Positions 13,101-24,577 of a stretch of DNA of 64,000 bases are shown here, one piece after another; within the stretch, counting starts at the first letter, position 1; each line of letters opens with the position of its first letter. The translations under genes and the position numbers were made by a program. The DNA comes from Marsupella aquatica (Eukaryota > Marchantiophyta): contig OZ316891.1 in assembly GCA_973895155.1 (NCBI GenBank), positions 15,438,001 through 15,502,000 of the forward strand, read 5' to 3'. The notes beneath the pieces are model-generated. The model was given only the letters and a program-made list of their open reading frames with translations. It had not been told where the DNA came from and made no database searches.

Positions 13101-13429
13101 TGTAGTTAAAAGTTGGAATTTCTGTTTGTACTGCACTCCTATCCCCCGTGCCCGACCCTGATTCACGATTTAGGTAAAGGGATGGCATCTTACTTCTAAA
13201 GCCAGAAAGAAAGCTACAATTGGGGTCTGGACTTATTTCAGTGAAACTACTTGGCCGTGATTTTAGGGTCACATCAAAATTATCTACATGAAAAAAAGAT
13301 GTGCATGGAGAGAATCATGTATGTTAAAATGATGGTTTGTCATCATTTCATTAACATTCAAAGAGTGTACATTGAGGCTCATGTTTCATTAATATTCAAA
13401 GAATGGGTGTTGATTCGTAATCCTTGTCA
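10171..13429. other. Repeat-rich non-coding region left of the LINE
   Basis: The 5' flank of the HIT gene, then low-complexity and repeat DNA. It has a C-tract at about 10,397-10,414, pyrimidine-rich stretches at 12,480-12,790, a dispersed repeat at 12,031-12,420 that recurs at 32.5-33.2 kb, and a diverged pair of A/T-rich blocks (about 12,930-13,080 and 13,190-13,410) that share 'aa.tgg...tctaggc/tctggac' and 'tt.attaacattc.aagagtg'-like strings. No protein domain was recognised in any frame. Confidence 0.45.
12031..12420. repeat. Dispersed repeat, copy 1 (possibly LTR-derived)
   Basis: Matches the block at about 32,475-33,180 in order and orientation: 'catgcccataaacatcca', 'gagatatgtgg', 'gggaacacacaagagc', 'ttattgcactctaggc', 'ggccataccaag', 'cacaagctctcc', 'atgagcctaagttcc', then 'gcatggctaacctaacc' and 'actaaggttag'. 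Sequence of this kind is common in plant LTR retrotransposons, but no polyprotein, primer-binding site or paired LTR was seen here, so the class is an inference. Confidence 0.55.
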
Positions 13430-15290
13430 AGAAGAAAGGTTACTGGTGTGTAACCTTTTCTACTAGGTGCTACCATTTCCTTAACCTTGTGCCCAGAAAG
13501 TCTTACTCGGTTATCTTTTTTCCGGGCAGATGTTACATATGATAATGACTGTTTGGGCTGGGATTCTAGTTAGAAACCTGTTCCAACAAAGCTCAGAACA
13601 CTACCCGATTGCAGCCCGTCAACATTTCCTCACTTTTTGGTCACAGGGTTACAGAATAGTAACCCTAGATGTTACAAGGGTTAGACTAGTTGGAACTCAT
13701 TCAAAACAAAGTCTCACAACAGGAAATCTAACCATAACCCAATTACCTACTGAGGCAGAAATCGAGAAGATGGTCTTTTCTCTGCCAAAAGAAAAATCAC
13801 CCTGGATTGATGGAGCCACTACATAAATGCTACTGAAGGGATGGGAGTTTATGAAACCAGCATGTGTTAAAAGGATCCATGCCTACTGAAAGGACGGGAG
13901 GATGACCACCCGGGCTGTTGCGGGAGTCATTAAGCTTATTCCAAAGAACCTGGAGGTCCTGGAATTAAGCAATTGGAGACCCCTCACTATGCTTACTCTG
14001 ACAGAAAAATTGATTGTCAAGTTGGTTGCCAATCGGATCAAGAAGGTTGCAAACAAGTTGGTGGATCAACAACAGATAGGGTTTCTTGAAGGGCGTGATA
14101 TCCTGGATAATCTCCTGAATTTCAAGCTTGCTCAAGATTATGCTCCAAATAGCAAACAACCACTGGTTTTCCTCAAGTTGGACTTTACCAGAGCTTGCGA
14201 CAGGCTGGAACACTCTTTTCTGTGGGCTATGATGAGAGCTATGAATTTTCAGGAACAGGTAATCACTCTGGCGAAGGGACTGTTGAACAAACCCACTCCA
14301 AGGTCCACATCAACGGGAGATTTACTGAACCAATCAGGTTGGACAGGGGAATTCAACAAGGCTGCCCTATGTCCTCGCTCCTTTTTGCCTTGACCACGTG
14401 ACATCTGATGGCGCTCTGCAGGAAGAAGATTGAGATGGGCAAATTGACCGCATTGAAGCTGGCAGACAATCAATGGCTTTGCCATCAGTTATTTGCTGAC
14501 GATACGGGGCTCTTTTCGGCGGTATCAGAAAGGAATTTTCAGACTGCTCGGGAGATCATTCAACAATATGAACTGATCTCTGGAGCATTGCTGAATGTGC
14601 AAAAATCCAAGATTATCCCAGTTTATCTTGCGGATGGAGCCTATCCGGATTGACTGAGAGCCACCAGATGCTGAATTGCACAAGAAGGTGAGATCACTGA
14701 ATATCTTGGCTGTCCGATTGGATATAAGATCCGCCCTTCTCACGAAGCAACGTTTCTTGTGGGGAAATTGAGGAAAAAATTTAACCACTAGACAAACAAG
14801 AGTCTCTCCATAACGGGCAGATATGTTCTGCTTAAACATGTACTTAGGGCTATTCCAACTTATCATTTAATTGATGACACTGGCTCTATACAAGACAGGT
14901 TTCCAGGAGATGGAAAAAGTGTGCCGCAGATTTCTATGGGGTCCGTCACACAACAATGGTTTCAAAAAAGCTCTCATTGCTTGGGATGTAATTGCCACCC
15001 CCAAGGAGGAAGGGGGGGGGGGGGGGCTGGGAATTCAACCTTTCAACGAACAGGCACAGGCTTTGAAGATGAGACATATTACAAAGCTCATTTCTAAGGC
15101 GAACTGCGAGTGGGTTGTAATCGCACAGGAAATCATTACGAAGAGTCTTAAGTCTGGACCTGGCAAAAAAGAGAGAAGAAGGCGGATTGCAACGGAAGCT
15201 CTGCTCCTCGAAGAAGAACTGAGAGTTCAGGGAACCCCCACCCTGAATGGAATGCTCCAGTATATGGAAGGAGAGAAATGAAGCTTCTTA
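13430..15290 (+). mobile_element. Decayed non-LTR retrotransposon (LINE) with reverse-transcriptase domain
   Basis: Conserved blocks of a LINE reverse transcriptase appear in order across several frames: 'KEKSPWIDGA' (13.8 kb), 'NWRPLTMLTLTEKLI' and 'QQQIGFLEGRDILDN' (13.97-14.1 kb), 'VFLKLDFTRACDRLEHSFLW' (14.17-14.22 kb), 'RGIQQGCPMSSLLFA' (14.34 kb), 'QLFADDTGLFSA' with the catalytic Asp pair (14.49 kb), and 'CRRFLWG' with a thumb-like 'LIAWDVIATPKEEGG' (14.93-15.0 kb). In-frame stops (13,826; about 14,400) and at least two frame changes show that it is dead. No endonuclease domain was recognised upstream, so it is 5'-truncated or too diverged. A poly-G run at about 15,012-15,026 lies in the 3' part. 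Confidence 0.85.
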
Positions 15291-16127
15291 CTCTGACTTT
15301 TTGGGGCATTTACCCGGTTGGGTTGTGCTGCATAACATGGTCACCCATCTGTGCACGATGAGGTCCGGTTGCCATTCGGAGAAAAAATAAACAACTTAAC
15401 CAGGCCAAATGTGCACAACTCCAGGACACACTGAAACCATGGGAGACAATCGAGAGCCCTCTTACCTTGAATTCTGAAGAAACTGATAAGTAACAACCAC
15501 TCCACACTGAGGCCGGAGTACCACCACGGTCAAGGCACTTTCACTGACCTTGACATGGGACAGAACAACTTTCCTAATCCTTGGATCAGTTTTCCTCAGT
15601 TTAGAGCCAGTGGCAATTTTAGTTGTTGGCCCACTGGCTGGTATGACATTGTTAGGAGTAAGGGTCACACTCCTCACAAGAGTACCAGTTTCAGAATTCA
15701 CATCTCTCTTTGCAACAAACTTATTAGTATTTATCCGTATAGAAAATTTATTTGCACTCAGAGCAGGTGCCTGTTTAGGGTCCCTTGGCCTGATTAGTTT
15801 TTTTTCCTGCTGTTTGTGGGCGCGCTGCCCCCCTCTGTTCCGTTTGCTTGGGCAGTTTTGTTCCCTTGCCTGGTATTGATGGGCCCTTGCGCCCCCCCTT
15901 TTAAAAACAAAAAAAACAGGGGTTAGACTAGTAACCCCAAACGTCACAAGGGTCACAGACTAGTAACCCCGGACCAAACACTATAATGATTCTGCCCTGG
16001 CCGTAGGTGTCTTTTATGTCCTGAGCTGTAACTCAGTTACAAGTGTGCTTTGACACGTCCTATTATCCAAGACTAAAGAGTCGTCACCCTGTACAAAGAA
16101 TGTGCATTGAGCCTCGTGAGAAGATAT
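15291..16127. other. Region right of LINE, with a further LINE-like fragment
   Basis: No supported gene. On the minus strand an open frame of 164 codons (15,462-15,956) is very basic and matches no family I know. At about 15,915-15,985 'ggttagactagtaacccc' and 'ggtcacagactagtaacccc' resemble the LINE 5' region at 13.63-13.69 kb and 5.34-5.38 kb, so part of this region probably belongs to the same element family. Confidence 0.4.
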
Positions 16128-17240
16128 ATGCTTGATGGGCCCTTTGGTGAAATTTCTTACCTGATGGACCCCAGCCTATGAAACTGTTTAAACCTAATAG
16201 GCCCATACGAAACCTTTTTTATTTAATAGGCCCCCTCTTAATGAGCTGTACTCACTGTTCTTATGTGGTGCCAAACTATGTAGTTGACCATAACGGGGTT
16301 GTAAATAGGACGGGGTGGGTTTAGCCATGAAGACATATATTAATTGCATTATGTATTTGTGTGTTGTGAGGGGTTTAGGATTGTTGCCGCTACCTGTCAA
16401 TCGTTGCTCTTTGACTCTTTGTGTTGCGGGAGGGAAGCACTCGAGTTTTATTGATGCTTGGGCTTTTTTGTTGATGCTCAATGCTTGGGTTTTGTCGATA
16501 CCTTCAGGTTGTTGATTGAAGCCTAGTGCCTAATGCCCGATGGTCAGTGATAAAAAAAGTGCTCATGGAAATACTAGGATCATAACGACCACACATGTTT
16601 CTCCGGACTAATAGTCGTAGATAAAAAACGTTGAGAAAATCCTGTGTGGAGCACGTGAAAGTAAGCCCCATGACTACCTCGCAATACACCAAAAATTCAA
16701 ATTCGAAGACATAATCCATATTGTCTTCACTTTGCAGTTCGTGTAGGGTCCAGGGTTCAAATCTGGCGACATAATCCATATTGTCTTCACTTTGCAGTTT
16801 GCATAGCGTTCGCACTTCAAATTCAAAGACATAATCCATATTGTCTTCACTTTGCAGTTCGTGTAGGGTCCGGGGTTCAAATCCGGCGACATAATCCATA
16901 TTGCCTTCACTTTGCAGTTTGCATAGCGTTCGCACTTCCAATTCAAAGACATAATCCATATTGTCTTCACTTTGCAGTTTGGATAGCAGTAGTCACAATT
17001 CTGCGGTTCCCCTAACCTTCCGCGGTTCCCCCAACCGTGTTGTTTGACCTTTTTGTTTAATTGTGCAAGGTTGGGTGCGGGGTTCAATAGTGCAATTGGT
17101 CATTGCATAACAAAAAAATTGGTTACAATGACTCATACAAGGACAAGTGACACAAAAGTGTACGAGGGGGCTATTAGGTGAAAAACGTTTCGTAGGGCCA
17201 TCAGATAAGAAAGTTAGACCAAAGGGCCCATCAAGAATAT
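16128..17240. mobile_element. Putative foldback / terminal-inverted-repeat element
   Basis: The left arm (about 16,130-16,235) and right arm (about 17,165-17,237) are inverted copies. Read outward, both arms carry 'gggggc.tatta', 'aa.gtttcgta.gggcc', 'ccatca..taagaaa.tt', 'ccaaagggcccatcaa' and 'atata'. They enclose about 0.9 kb that includes the 60-bp tandem array and no transposase. This structure fits a non-autonomous DNA element (foldback or MULE-like). I could not identify a clear target-site duplication by eye. The element ends about 200 bp upstream of the COX5C start codon, so it may overlap that promoter. Confidence 0.6.
16696..16981. repeat. 60-bp tandem array (about five units, alternating types)
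   Basis: Units repeat at exactly 60 bp. Each contains 'gacataatccatattgtctt' followed by 'cactttgcagtt'. Between these, two variants alternate: one with 'gtgtagggtcc.gggttcaa' and one with 'gcatagcgttcgcacttcaa'. The higher-order period is therefore 120 bp. The array stays open in minus-strand frames because 60 is a multiple of three, but the encoded repeats (such as 'NCKVKTIWIM') look like no known protein. Confidence 0.9.
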
Positions 17241-17453
17241 AACTCGGCTTGTGAGTGACGAATAGAGCATGGACTCTCCACCCTACCCTAAACTTGGTGC
17301 ACGATAAACTTCACTCCTACTACTACACTACTTATTCGTGTACGCGAGGCGAGAGAGTAACCGGACGAACAGCAGAGCGAGCTATCGATCCATCGAAGTA
17401 AGTGCTTTGCAAGCTTGTGATTACATCCCTCGGTAGAAGGAACGCCATTCGCA

Positions 17454-18911
17454 ATGGCTCAAGCAAAATTGGCCAAGACCGCTGTAGAGGCTGTCACGAG
17501 GCCCGGCCCCAACCTCATCAAGGAAATCGTCATGGGCACCTCTCTCGGCATCTTCGGTAACACTTCTATCACCTTCTCTCATGAATTCGTGCGTGTACAG
17601 ATGCTCACGTAGAGGGCGACAGAGACGAATGATATTGTTATCTGGTGTCAGCTCCACGCATGACTGTCGTGTGTGTTGTATGGTCTCGATATCGGACTTG
17701 ACCTAATTAACTTCGTTTTTATCTCTCCGGGTCTATACATCAAAGGAGTGGAACTAGAGAATGTATCCGTGTCTGGCGATGTAAATTGGTCTGCATGTCT
17801 CGATATTGGACATGACCTAATCGAGTTGCGAGTACTTGCCCTCAAACCTAAACTGCGATAGGGAGTCACGTGGAACGGGATTTATGATTATAACCACATG
17901 GGAAGAAGAGGAGGAGGTTTTCGTATGGCATCTGTTTTCGAGATTTCTCTTCATTTCTTTTTTGCCTTTCGGTTTTGGTTAGCTGTTATATCTCCTCCTC
18001 TTCCCTTTAATTTTTAGTACACCTTGGAGCAATTTCTCCATCTATTCGTGTCGATTGGGCGTAGTCGTGAGCGATTTTCCCGATCGATTGCAAAACTTAG
18101 TGGGTAACTTCGCCCGAAACACAGGAAAGATCTCTTCCCTGTAGATGCATTTTGCTGAGTAATAGCGAAACCTTGAAAGCACCTTGGATTGATCCTGTTC
18201 TGGTGTTCAAAATCGGTGTTTGAGATGAAATTAGACTGGACGTTATGCCGTTGTCCGGGACATGGTCACTCTTGTTTGGCTTAACTTCGAACAATTTCTC
18301 CAATTGCGAGATCTGGCTGGCAAGTTGATACCTCGCATAGTCTACTGTAGCGTACTTTCGTTGTCCCTATGGCATGAGCAATCGCCGAATTTGTATTTAA
18401 TGAGGGGGAAGATCTGGTTTAGGGGTCACTGATCTGGAGAAACGACTACTTCACGCCTGTTAGCATGGTCTGTCCTGCAGGTTCGCAAATTTGAGAAATT
18501 GTGGCAGTAGTCAGCAATCGTGAACTTGATCTGCATGTCTTATTCTTTGGAATGTCTCACATATGGGTGGTGACCAGAGAGAGCTGTTTGGAAGGAAGGG
18601 TATGTCCCTGGGGATATAAAGGACTGATTTTAGGGTCATGTAAAAGCTTTCAAGGTGGATTTGTTATCGATGAGAATGAATTGTTGGAAATGAGGGGTGG
18701 CTGCAAGTCGGTGAGAAACCCGTTGGGTCGGATCGTGTCGGCACATCAGTTTGAAGGCGTTGAGAGTTCGGTTCCTTATCTGACCCCTTTTTGTTGCTGT
18801 GATGGAACAGTGGGCTCATTCTGGAAGATGTATCATATTAACTCGCGAAGGAGGGTCGAGGAATTCTATAGTGCTCTTGAGAAGGGGGAAATCACAGTCG
18901 AAGCTACATAG
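17454..18911 (+). CDS. COX5C: Cytochrome c oxidase subunit 5C (Vc)
   Basis: Two exons, join(17454..17556,18811..18911), with a 1,254-bp phase-1 intron, 67 aa. The product is the small plant-specific subunit of mitochondrial complex IV. It has a basic N-terminus 'MAQAKLAKTAVEAVTRPGP', the conserved 'LIKEIVMGTSLGIF' that enters a single membrane helix, then 'SFWKMYHINSRRRVEEFY' and 'LEKGEI', all at the positions usual for COX5C (family length about 63-65 aa). The ATG is the first in exon 1 and has a good context (gcaATGGct). The large first intron is common for plant COX5C, although there it usually lies in the 5' UTR. The gene lies just right of the foldback element, and parts of this locus are duplicated at 43.2-43.6 kb. 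Confidence 0.92.
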
Positions 18912-21900
18912 ATAAATCTGTCGATATCGAGAGCAATGAATCTGTCATCCTCTGCTCTCTTCTTCTTGGCCGAAACGAATCCTTAAACTTGCAGGACACT
19001 CCTGACGGGAAAAGGGCTACCCATGTCACTCGTTTGGAAATAGTGTACACAATATTGACGTTATTCCCTCATCAAATAATTACTGAATCCACTTTCTTGC
19101 AATCTTCCTGATGATCATCTTCCAGCTATTGTATAGGTGATTTTGTGTCTCGGACTTTTGGGATGAAGTAGGGGTAGGCAGGATTTTCTCTGCTATCTTG
19201 TATGCACGAAAGCGAAGCTGAACTCCCCGTTTTCAATCACTGGAGGTTGATCGGGAAAGTTCGTTGTTAGCTACTGCTCTTTTTAAGAAATTCCATTCAT
19301 AATCCTCAGTGCCTATGTCTCGAGTATCAGTCCATTCAAGACAATTGGGATCCTTTTTGTTGTGATGAATTCAAGCAATGAACTGCATAATTATGCAAGC
19401 TGTGTCCACAGGAGACAGCCGAGGCGATGGGATGTCGAAAACCTACCGCATGTCAGACAGCAGGATATGCCTGTTTTCATATTTTTGACAATCTCATCTT
19501 TGTGCTCTACTCTACATCACGCTGTGCTTTCGTTACATTTGTATTTACTGTGACAATTGAGTTTTATCCCGTGTCTTGAACCGAACTACGCATCTTATAG
19601 TATTATCCGTCACCAGGATGTTGAACAGAGATGAGGGAATTGCGTGTATTTGATTCTGCTGTTTGGAAATTTCGTAGGAGCAACGATTACCCAACAGTTG
19701 TGCTAATTATGATTCCTCCAGTGTACATCGTATAAAGCATCTGTTTCTTAACTCTTTCAACTGGCAGTATGATTGTGCAGACAATTGAAGAGTTTTTGCC
19801 ATCAATACTCACCTTGGACTGAATTGTCGACTTCCTTTTTAAAGTTTATGCGTTTCTTAAATTACTTTTTCAAATCTGTTCGTGTTTTCTCAGAAGCAAG
19901 AGTTCAAAAATATCACCTTCAGTTGCAATGCTTATCACTTAATTTGACCCAGAGCAAACAGTTCTCTCTTATCTTCGGACGACTCAAGATTCTGTAGACA
20001 CCTACATGTTTGTACGAGTTGCCTATGGATTATCAAGAAACCATAATCTCTGTACCTTAATTTCGAAATCCGGTTGACTAAAATTCCAGAGGAAATGAAG
20101 ACCACAGCATTCCGACTCCTCTACAAAAGCTGTCAAACGACCGGTTACTTTTTTTCAGTCTTCATATCCTACAGCTAGAAATGTTTGTAAATGTAATACA
20201 GTAGTTATGTGATTCACGGCAATTCACTGACAATTTGCGATCAGAAGCAACAAGTTTCAGATGAGGCAATGTCGGTGGGGAAGGCAACTCTCCCCACGGT
20301 GGGCGTTCCCCGTGGTGGGCCTAAGCAAGGCTTGGGTATTGAGGCTGGTTCACTAATTTCTAACCATTACATATTTTGAATCTGTGGCTATCTGCCACAT
20401 GTTATGTTTGCCTTTTCAATTAAAAAGGTTGTCCTAACATGCTATAATTCTATCTAGTGAGAAAAAGTTGAATGAAGCTTGAATAGCATTTTATAGAGAG
20501 GAGAGCGTGTTACATATTTCTAGAGGCATCAAAGGAATCTTCTTCCCGTGTCACTTTCCCATGGACTCATGGCATTTGCATTGGCTTTAATAAGTAAGGA
20601 CTGTATGCACTTGCACTCTCTAAACTCAAAGAACCCGAACTACAGTGCAGAGACACAAATAGTGGGTCTACAATAGGGAGCCTCAAACCTCAAACCTTGC
20701 CATAGGTACTGGTTAAAGGCCACGGACAGAAAAAGTCATGACCTCTTGTCTCCCAGTTTGGCAAAAATTGCTCTTTGGCAGTAGGTTAGATATAAACAAT
20801 TGTCACTAATGACAATCCCTTGTCTTTCTGCTCTTATGGATAAGAGTACATTGACACTTATAGAGTGATTGTGCTTATATATTTGTCAGTTAGTGCACTT
20901 TTATGCACTTATGAAAACTGCAAAATGCAATTCATTCATCAAATTTGATGCCATTATTTTTAGACCAAGCCTCTTGCCTGTTGAGCTCGAGCTAATTCAT
21001 GAGCTTGACGAAGAGCTGGTTGTTAGAAATGTTTGGGTTAAAGTGCCACCAGATGCCATCGAGACTCATGTACTAAAAGGGCATGACCTCACTTCGCTGG
21101 CTGTTAGAAATGTTAAGCTTAAAGTGCCACCAGATGCCATGGAGACTCTGTAATAAAGGGCAAAGAGGAGACAAATTGAGGTCTACTGGGTTTACATCAG
21201 TTGTGAGACAACGGGTCGTGCTGGAGACACAGTGGAAGATGAACTTAAATAAAGTTTGTGGAGACCTTAAAATAAACTGTGTGGGTGGTCTTTCTGACAG
21301 ACTGGACAATGAACTTAAATAAAGTTTGTGGGAGAAACTGTATAAACTCACAAGCATAAAAGAGATGGGTACACAAGCTAATTAGGGTCAAATGTACGCA
21401 AACCTCCTAATTAGGGGCGTGTGTTTAGCCCACAAAACCCTAAACCCACAACCTCCCATAAACCCGAACTCCATAGTCCATACTCGCTCGCTTTCAGTCT
21501 CGCCCTGTTTGTCCCTGTCCACTGCACTGCGCTAATCCATAGTTCGATCGACCATGAAGCCAGTATTCTAGGAGGAGGACCCGGAAACATTCGATCGCCT
21601 CATTGCAGCGGGTCTGTGATATTGTCTTTGCTTTACTATCGTAGCGTCGATGAGCAAGTTGGGCCTTTCATCCTCGTTGGAAATGCGAAGTGCTTTCGCT
21701 TGCGGCATATGTTGCGCCGCTTCTGAACATTCTCAGCGAGTGATTGAATTGAATTGAAATTGAATTGAGTTTGATGAAAGGAAAGGATTCGGTTGCCTCC
21801 CCTTCCCTTCCGTGGCTTTGCTTCGTTTGTCTTGATTTGATGAAAGTTTTATGCGGTTGGCGCTTGAACATGAATTGTGGTTTCAGGGAATGCCATTAAC

Positions 21901-22117
21901 ACTTTATTCGCGCCAGAGATGCCAATTAATCGCCCTTCATCGCCGCTTCAGACTCTCTCTTCTGAGACAAACGCTGTAGACTATGGGCACCTACTCAGTT
22001 CCCACAAAACTTGGCTTCTTTGAGTTACGGCCTTCCTAGAAGAGCACAATCCGTTCGGTTCCTGGAGTCTTGTATTTCGTTCTGTAGCGTGCATTGGAGT
22101 TATTACAGCTTGAATCG
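18912..22117. other. Intergenic region between COX5C and TPR gene
   Basis: No gene is supported. The left 300 bp are likely COX5C 3' UTR, and sequence at 19,095-19,245 is shared with the COX5C-derived block at 43.5 kb. A GC-rich palindromic cluster lies at about 20,258-20,320. An 84-bp-spaced direct repeat ('ctg..tgttagaaatgtt...aagtgccaccagatgcca') lies at 21,015-21,150, and 'gaacttaaataaagtttgtg' occurs at about 21,240 and 21,310. Plant telomere-box sequence (aaaccctaaaccc) at about 21,433 and a ttgaat-rich microsatellite at 21,744-21,770 lie in the promoter/5' UTR side of the TPR gene. Confidence 0.5.
20258..20320. repeat. GC-rich palindromic cluster
   Basis: 'ggtgggga...tctccccac' and 'cccacggtggg...ccgtggtggg' allow overlapping hairpins in otherwise A/T-rich DNA. 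It may be a miniature-element end; nothing more can be said. Confidence 0.35.
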
Positions 22118-24577
22118 ATGGCTCTGAGGATGAGGTCCCAGCTGTCTCTTTGTTGTTGGAGACGGAGCCTTTCGTCGATATCAACTCGAATGCAATCCGA
22201 ATTGTACAGTAGAAGATCCAGTTCTTCTGATTCACAGTTGGGGGTTGCCCAGAGCAACTGGAACCAAGGGGCTCACCAAACCTATCTGGTTCCTGCTTTA
22301 GCTTCCCCACCAGGAAAATTACCGTCACGGACTAATTCTATTCATCGCACTAGAAATGGCTATCTGGACTCTTATGTCCCAGGAATTCGGATTAGCCAAT
22401 TTAGACTGGATTCTGAAAGTCGCCGCGGCCCTGAATGTCCCCAAACAATGCATGGAGTCGACGGAGCCTTCTGCATTACTAGAAATCAAAACCGAGATCG
22501 GATGATGCATGGAAGGTTCATGAGCTCCGGGAGCGAGAATCAATCCAAATCCCTAGAGACTTCACACGAAGCCACAGAGCAGTCCTCGTCGACGGAAAAC
22601 GATGCTTTCAAAACGTTTGTCGAGGAGGTGGAGAAAGACCCTTTCCTTCAGGAAGTCAGAAGTGCAAAGCAGTCTATAACAAATATGGAAACAGATTTGG
22701 TTTCAAGTGATGAAGAGGAGGAGGACGACGATGCGCGGTTAGAGAAAGCTGAGAGGGATTATTTAGAGGCTTTAGGAAAGGGGGAAGTGGCGGACTTGGA
22801 TCTAGAACAGCTCGAGAATCTACTGGGAGCAGCTCCCACAGGAGATGCGACAGTAGGAGCTCTGTATATTAAACTAGGTCAAGAGTACGATGGTAGTGGA
22901 AACAGTGCTGAGCAGATTCTACGTTGTGGTCAGAAGGCGCTTTCAATTTTTCAAACCAAGAAGGACGATGTGAGACTTGAGGTGGCGATGGCTCTTCATC
23001 TGATTGCCATTGCTTATGTAAGACAGGAAAAGTATGAAGCTAGTTTACCCGTTTTGCACGAAGCCCTGGAGCTTTTTGAAAGTAAAGGGGGAAAGCAGAG
23101 CAGGGCGGCGAAATGTGCGGTTTGTTTTCTGCTAGGAGAGGCCCTTTCCAGCTGCGGGAAGGCAGATGAAGCTCTGGGCCACTTGAGGACGGCTGTGAAG
23201 GAGCAGGAACTTCTTCTTGGCGGGGATCATGTTCAACTCGGAAAAAGTTATCGGAAAATCGCCGAGGTGCTAGCAAATGTCATGAAGCACGACGAAGCCT
23301 TACCTTTCGCGCAGAAAGCTTTGCAAATTCACATCAAGGCCCATGGGGAGGGTTCTATGGAGGAAGCAATTGACAGAAGGCTCATGGCAGTCATCCACAT
23401 TGGGCTTGAAGATCATGAAAGAGCTCTAGAGCAACACATAATTGTTAGAGAAATATTGTCAGGAAGTGAACATGGTAGTCAAACTGTGTTTGTGGACATT
23501 TCGACAGCTGACACCGAAATCACTCTTGGAAAATACGATGATGCAATCTCTTCCCTGGAGACAGCCTTGTCCAAAGTGGACAAGGGCAGTGCTATGCATG
23601 CCTTGGCTCTCGTGAATCTTGCTAAAGTGTACGAACGCAAGAAGCAACCAGATATTGCTGATAAGTATGCTAAGGAAGTGGTTGAGATTTTGGAAAACAA
23701 GTTGTTAATCAACGCTGATCCTCTGGCTGTGGGAGAAGGTTACACAGAGCTGGCCGCTTTGTATGAGAAGATAGGCCAGACGGATAGTGCTATTGACATG
23801 CTCACGAAAGCACATGCAATCTACGCCCCAATTCCCCATCAAAGGAATGCTGTTGCTGGTACGCAAGCGCAGATCGGCATGCTGCTCTTCTTTACCGGGA
23901 AAGTTGAAGAAGCAGTTCCCTTCTTGGAAAATGCTGTGGAAAATCTTGAGGGTGCAGTTGGTGAACAAAATTTTGCTCTTGCAATGGTTCTAAATCACTT
24001 GGGGGTGGCAAAAGTGGAGCTGGAAATGCTGGAAGCCGCCACTGAGCACTTTGAGAGGGCCAAATCTATCTTTGATGAGGTCCTTGGGTCCGACCACGAC
24101 GATACAATCGCAGTTGCTCGAAATTTGGTCAACACTTACTCGTTACTTGACCGGTAAGCCTCTCATCCTCGATCTTCGTGTAAATCTGTCTGCCTGATTA
24201 GCGTTACTAATTTAGTAGCGAGTTACTCGTGTCTCTTGGTCCTGTGTAATTTGACGTGCTTCACTATTTGTGGTCAGCCCCCTAGCTACAATTCAATAGG
24301 AGCTGTTATCCTCCTTGATGCTATACGCAACCCTTGTTATGCCTTGCATCTTATTGTTTTCTTTGATATGGAATTGTACTATAGGTTGGATGATGCGATC
24401 AAGTATCAAAAGGAAGTGATCAGGCAATTGGGGTTCAGAGACGATGAAGTAAAAGATATGCTTGAGGAAGCAACGGGACACCTTCAAATGTTGGAACAAC
24501 ATCGTGAGAGTGGCAAACTGGTGAGTGAGACATTAGGCGCAGACCCTCGTAAATTTGGTCGAATAATAAGTGACTAG
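22118..24577 (+). CDS. Organelle-targeted TPR protein, kinesin-light-chain-related type
   Basis: Two exons, join(22118..24153,24385..24577), phase-2 intron, 742 aa. The N-terminus (MALRMRSQLSLCCWRRSLSS...) is rich in Arg and Ser with almost no acidic residues, as expected of a mitochondrial or plastid transit peptide. An acidic patch (SSDEEEEDDD) sits near residue 197. From about residue 240 to the C-terminus there is a run of 42-residue TPRs of the kinesin-light-chain kind: 'LHLIAIAYVRQEKYEASLP', 'RKIAEVLANVMKHDEALPFA', 'LVNLAKVYERKKQPDIADKY', 'NLVNTYSLLDRLDDAIKYQK'. TPR solenoids bind protein partners; no enzymatic domain is present. The reading frame also runs upstream to 22,094 without another ATG, so I take the ATG at 22,118. 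The closest plant relatives are organelle-predicted KLC-type TPR proteins, not the microtubule-associated CMU proteins; this placement is inference. Confidence 0.85.

Noticed and set aside
15462-15956. 164-codon basic protein on the minus strand
   Set aside because: No recognisable domain, no splice or homology support, and it lies within probable transposon-derived sequence.
16696-16981. CRISPR array
   Set aside because: The segments between the conserved 20-mers are not unique spacers but alternate between two repeated types, and the genomic context is plant nuclear DNA.
16674-17087. 137-codon and 151-codon minus-strand frames with repeated 'NCKVKTIWIM'-like peptides
   Set aside because: They arise because a 60-bp tandem repeat is a multiple of three; two frames stay open at once and neither matches a protein family.
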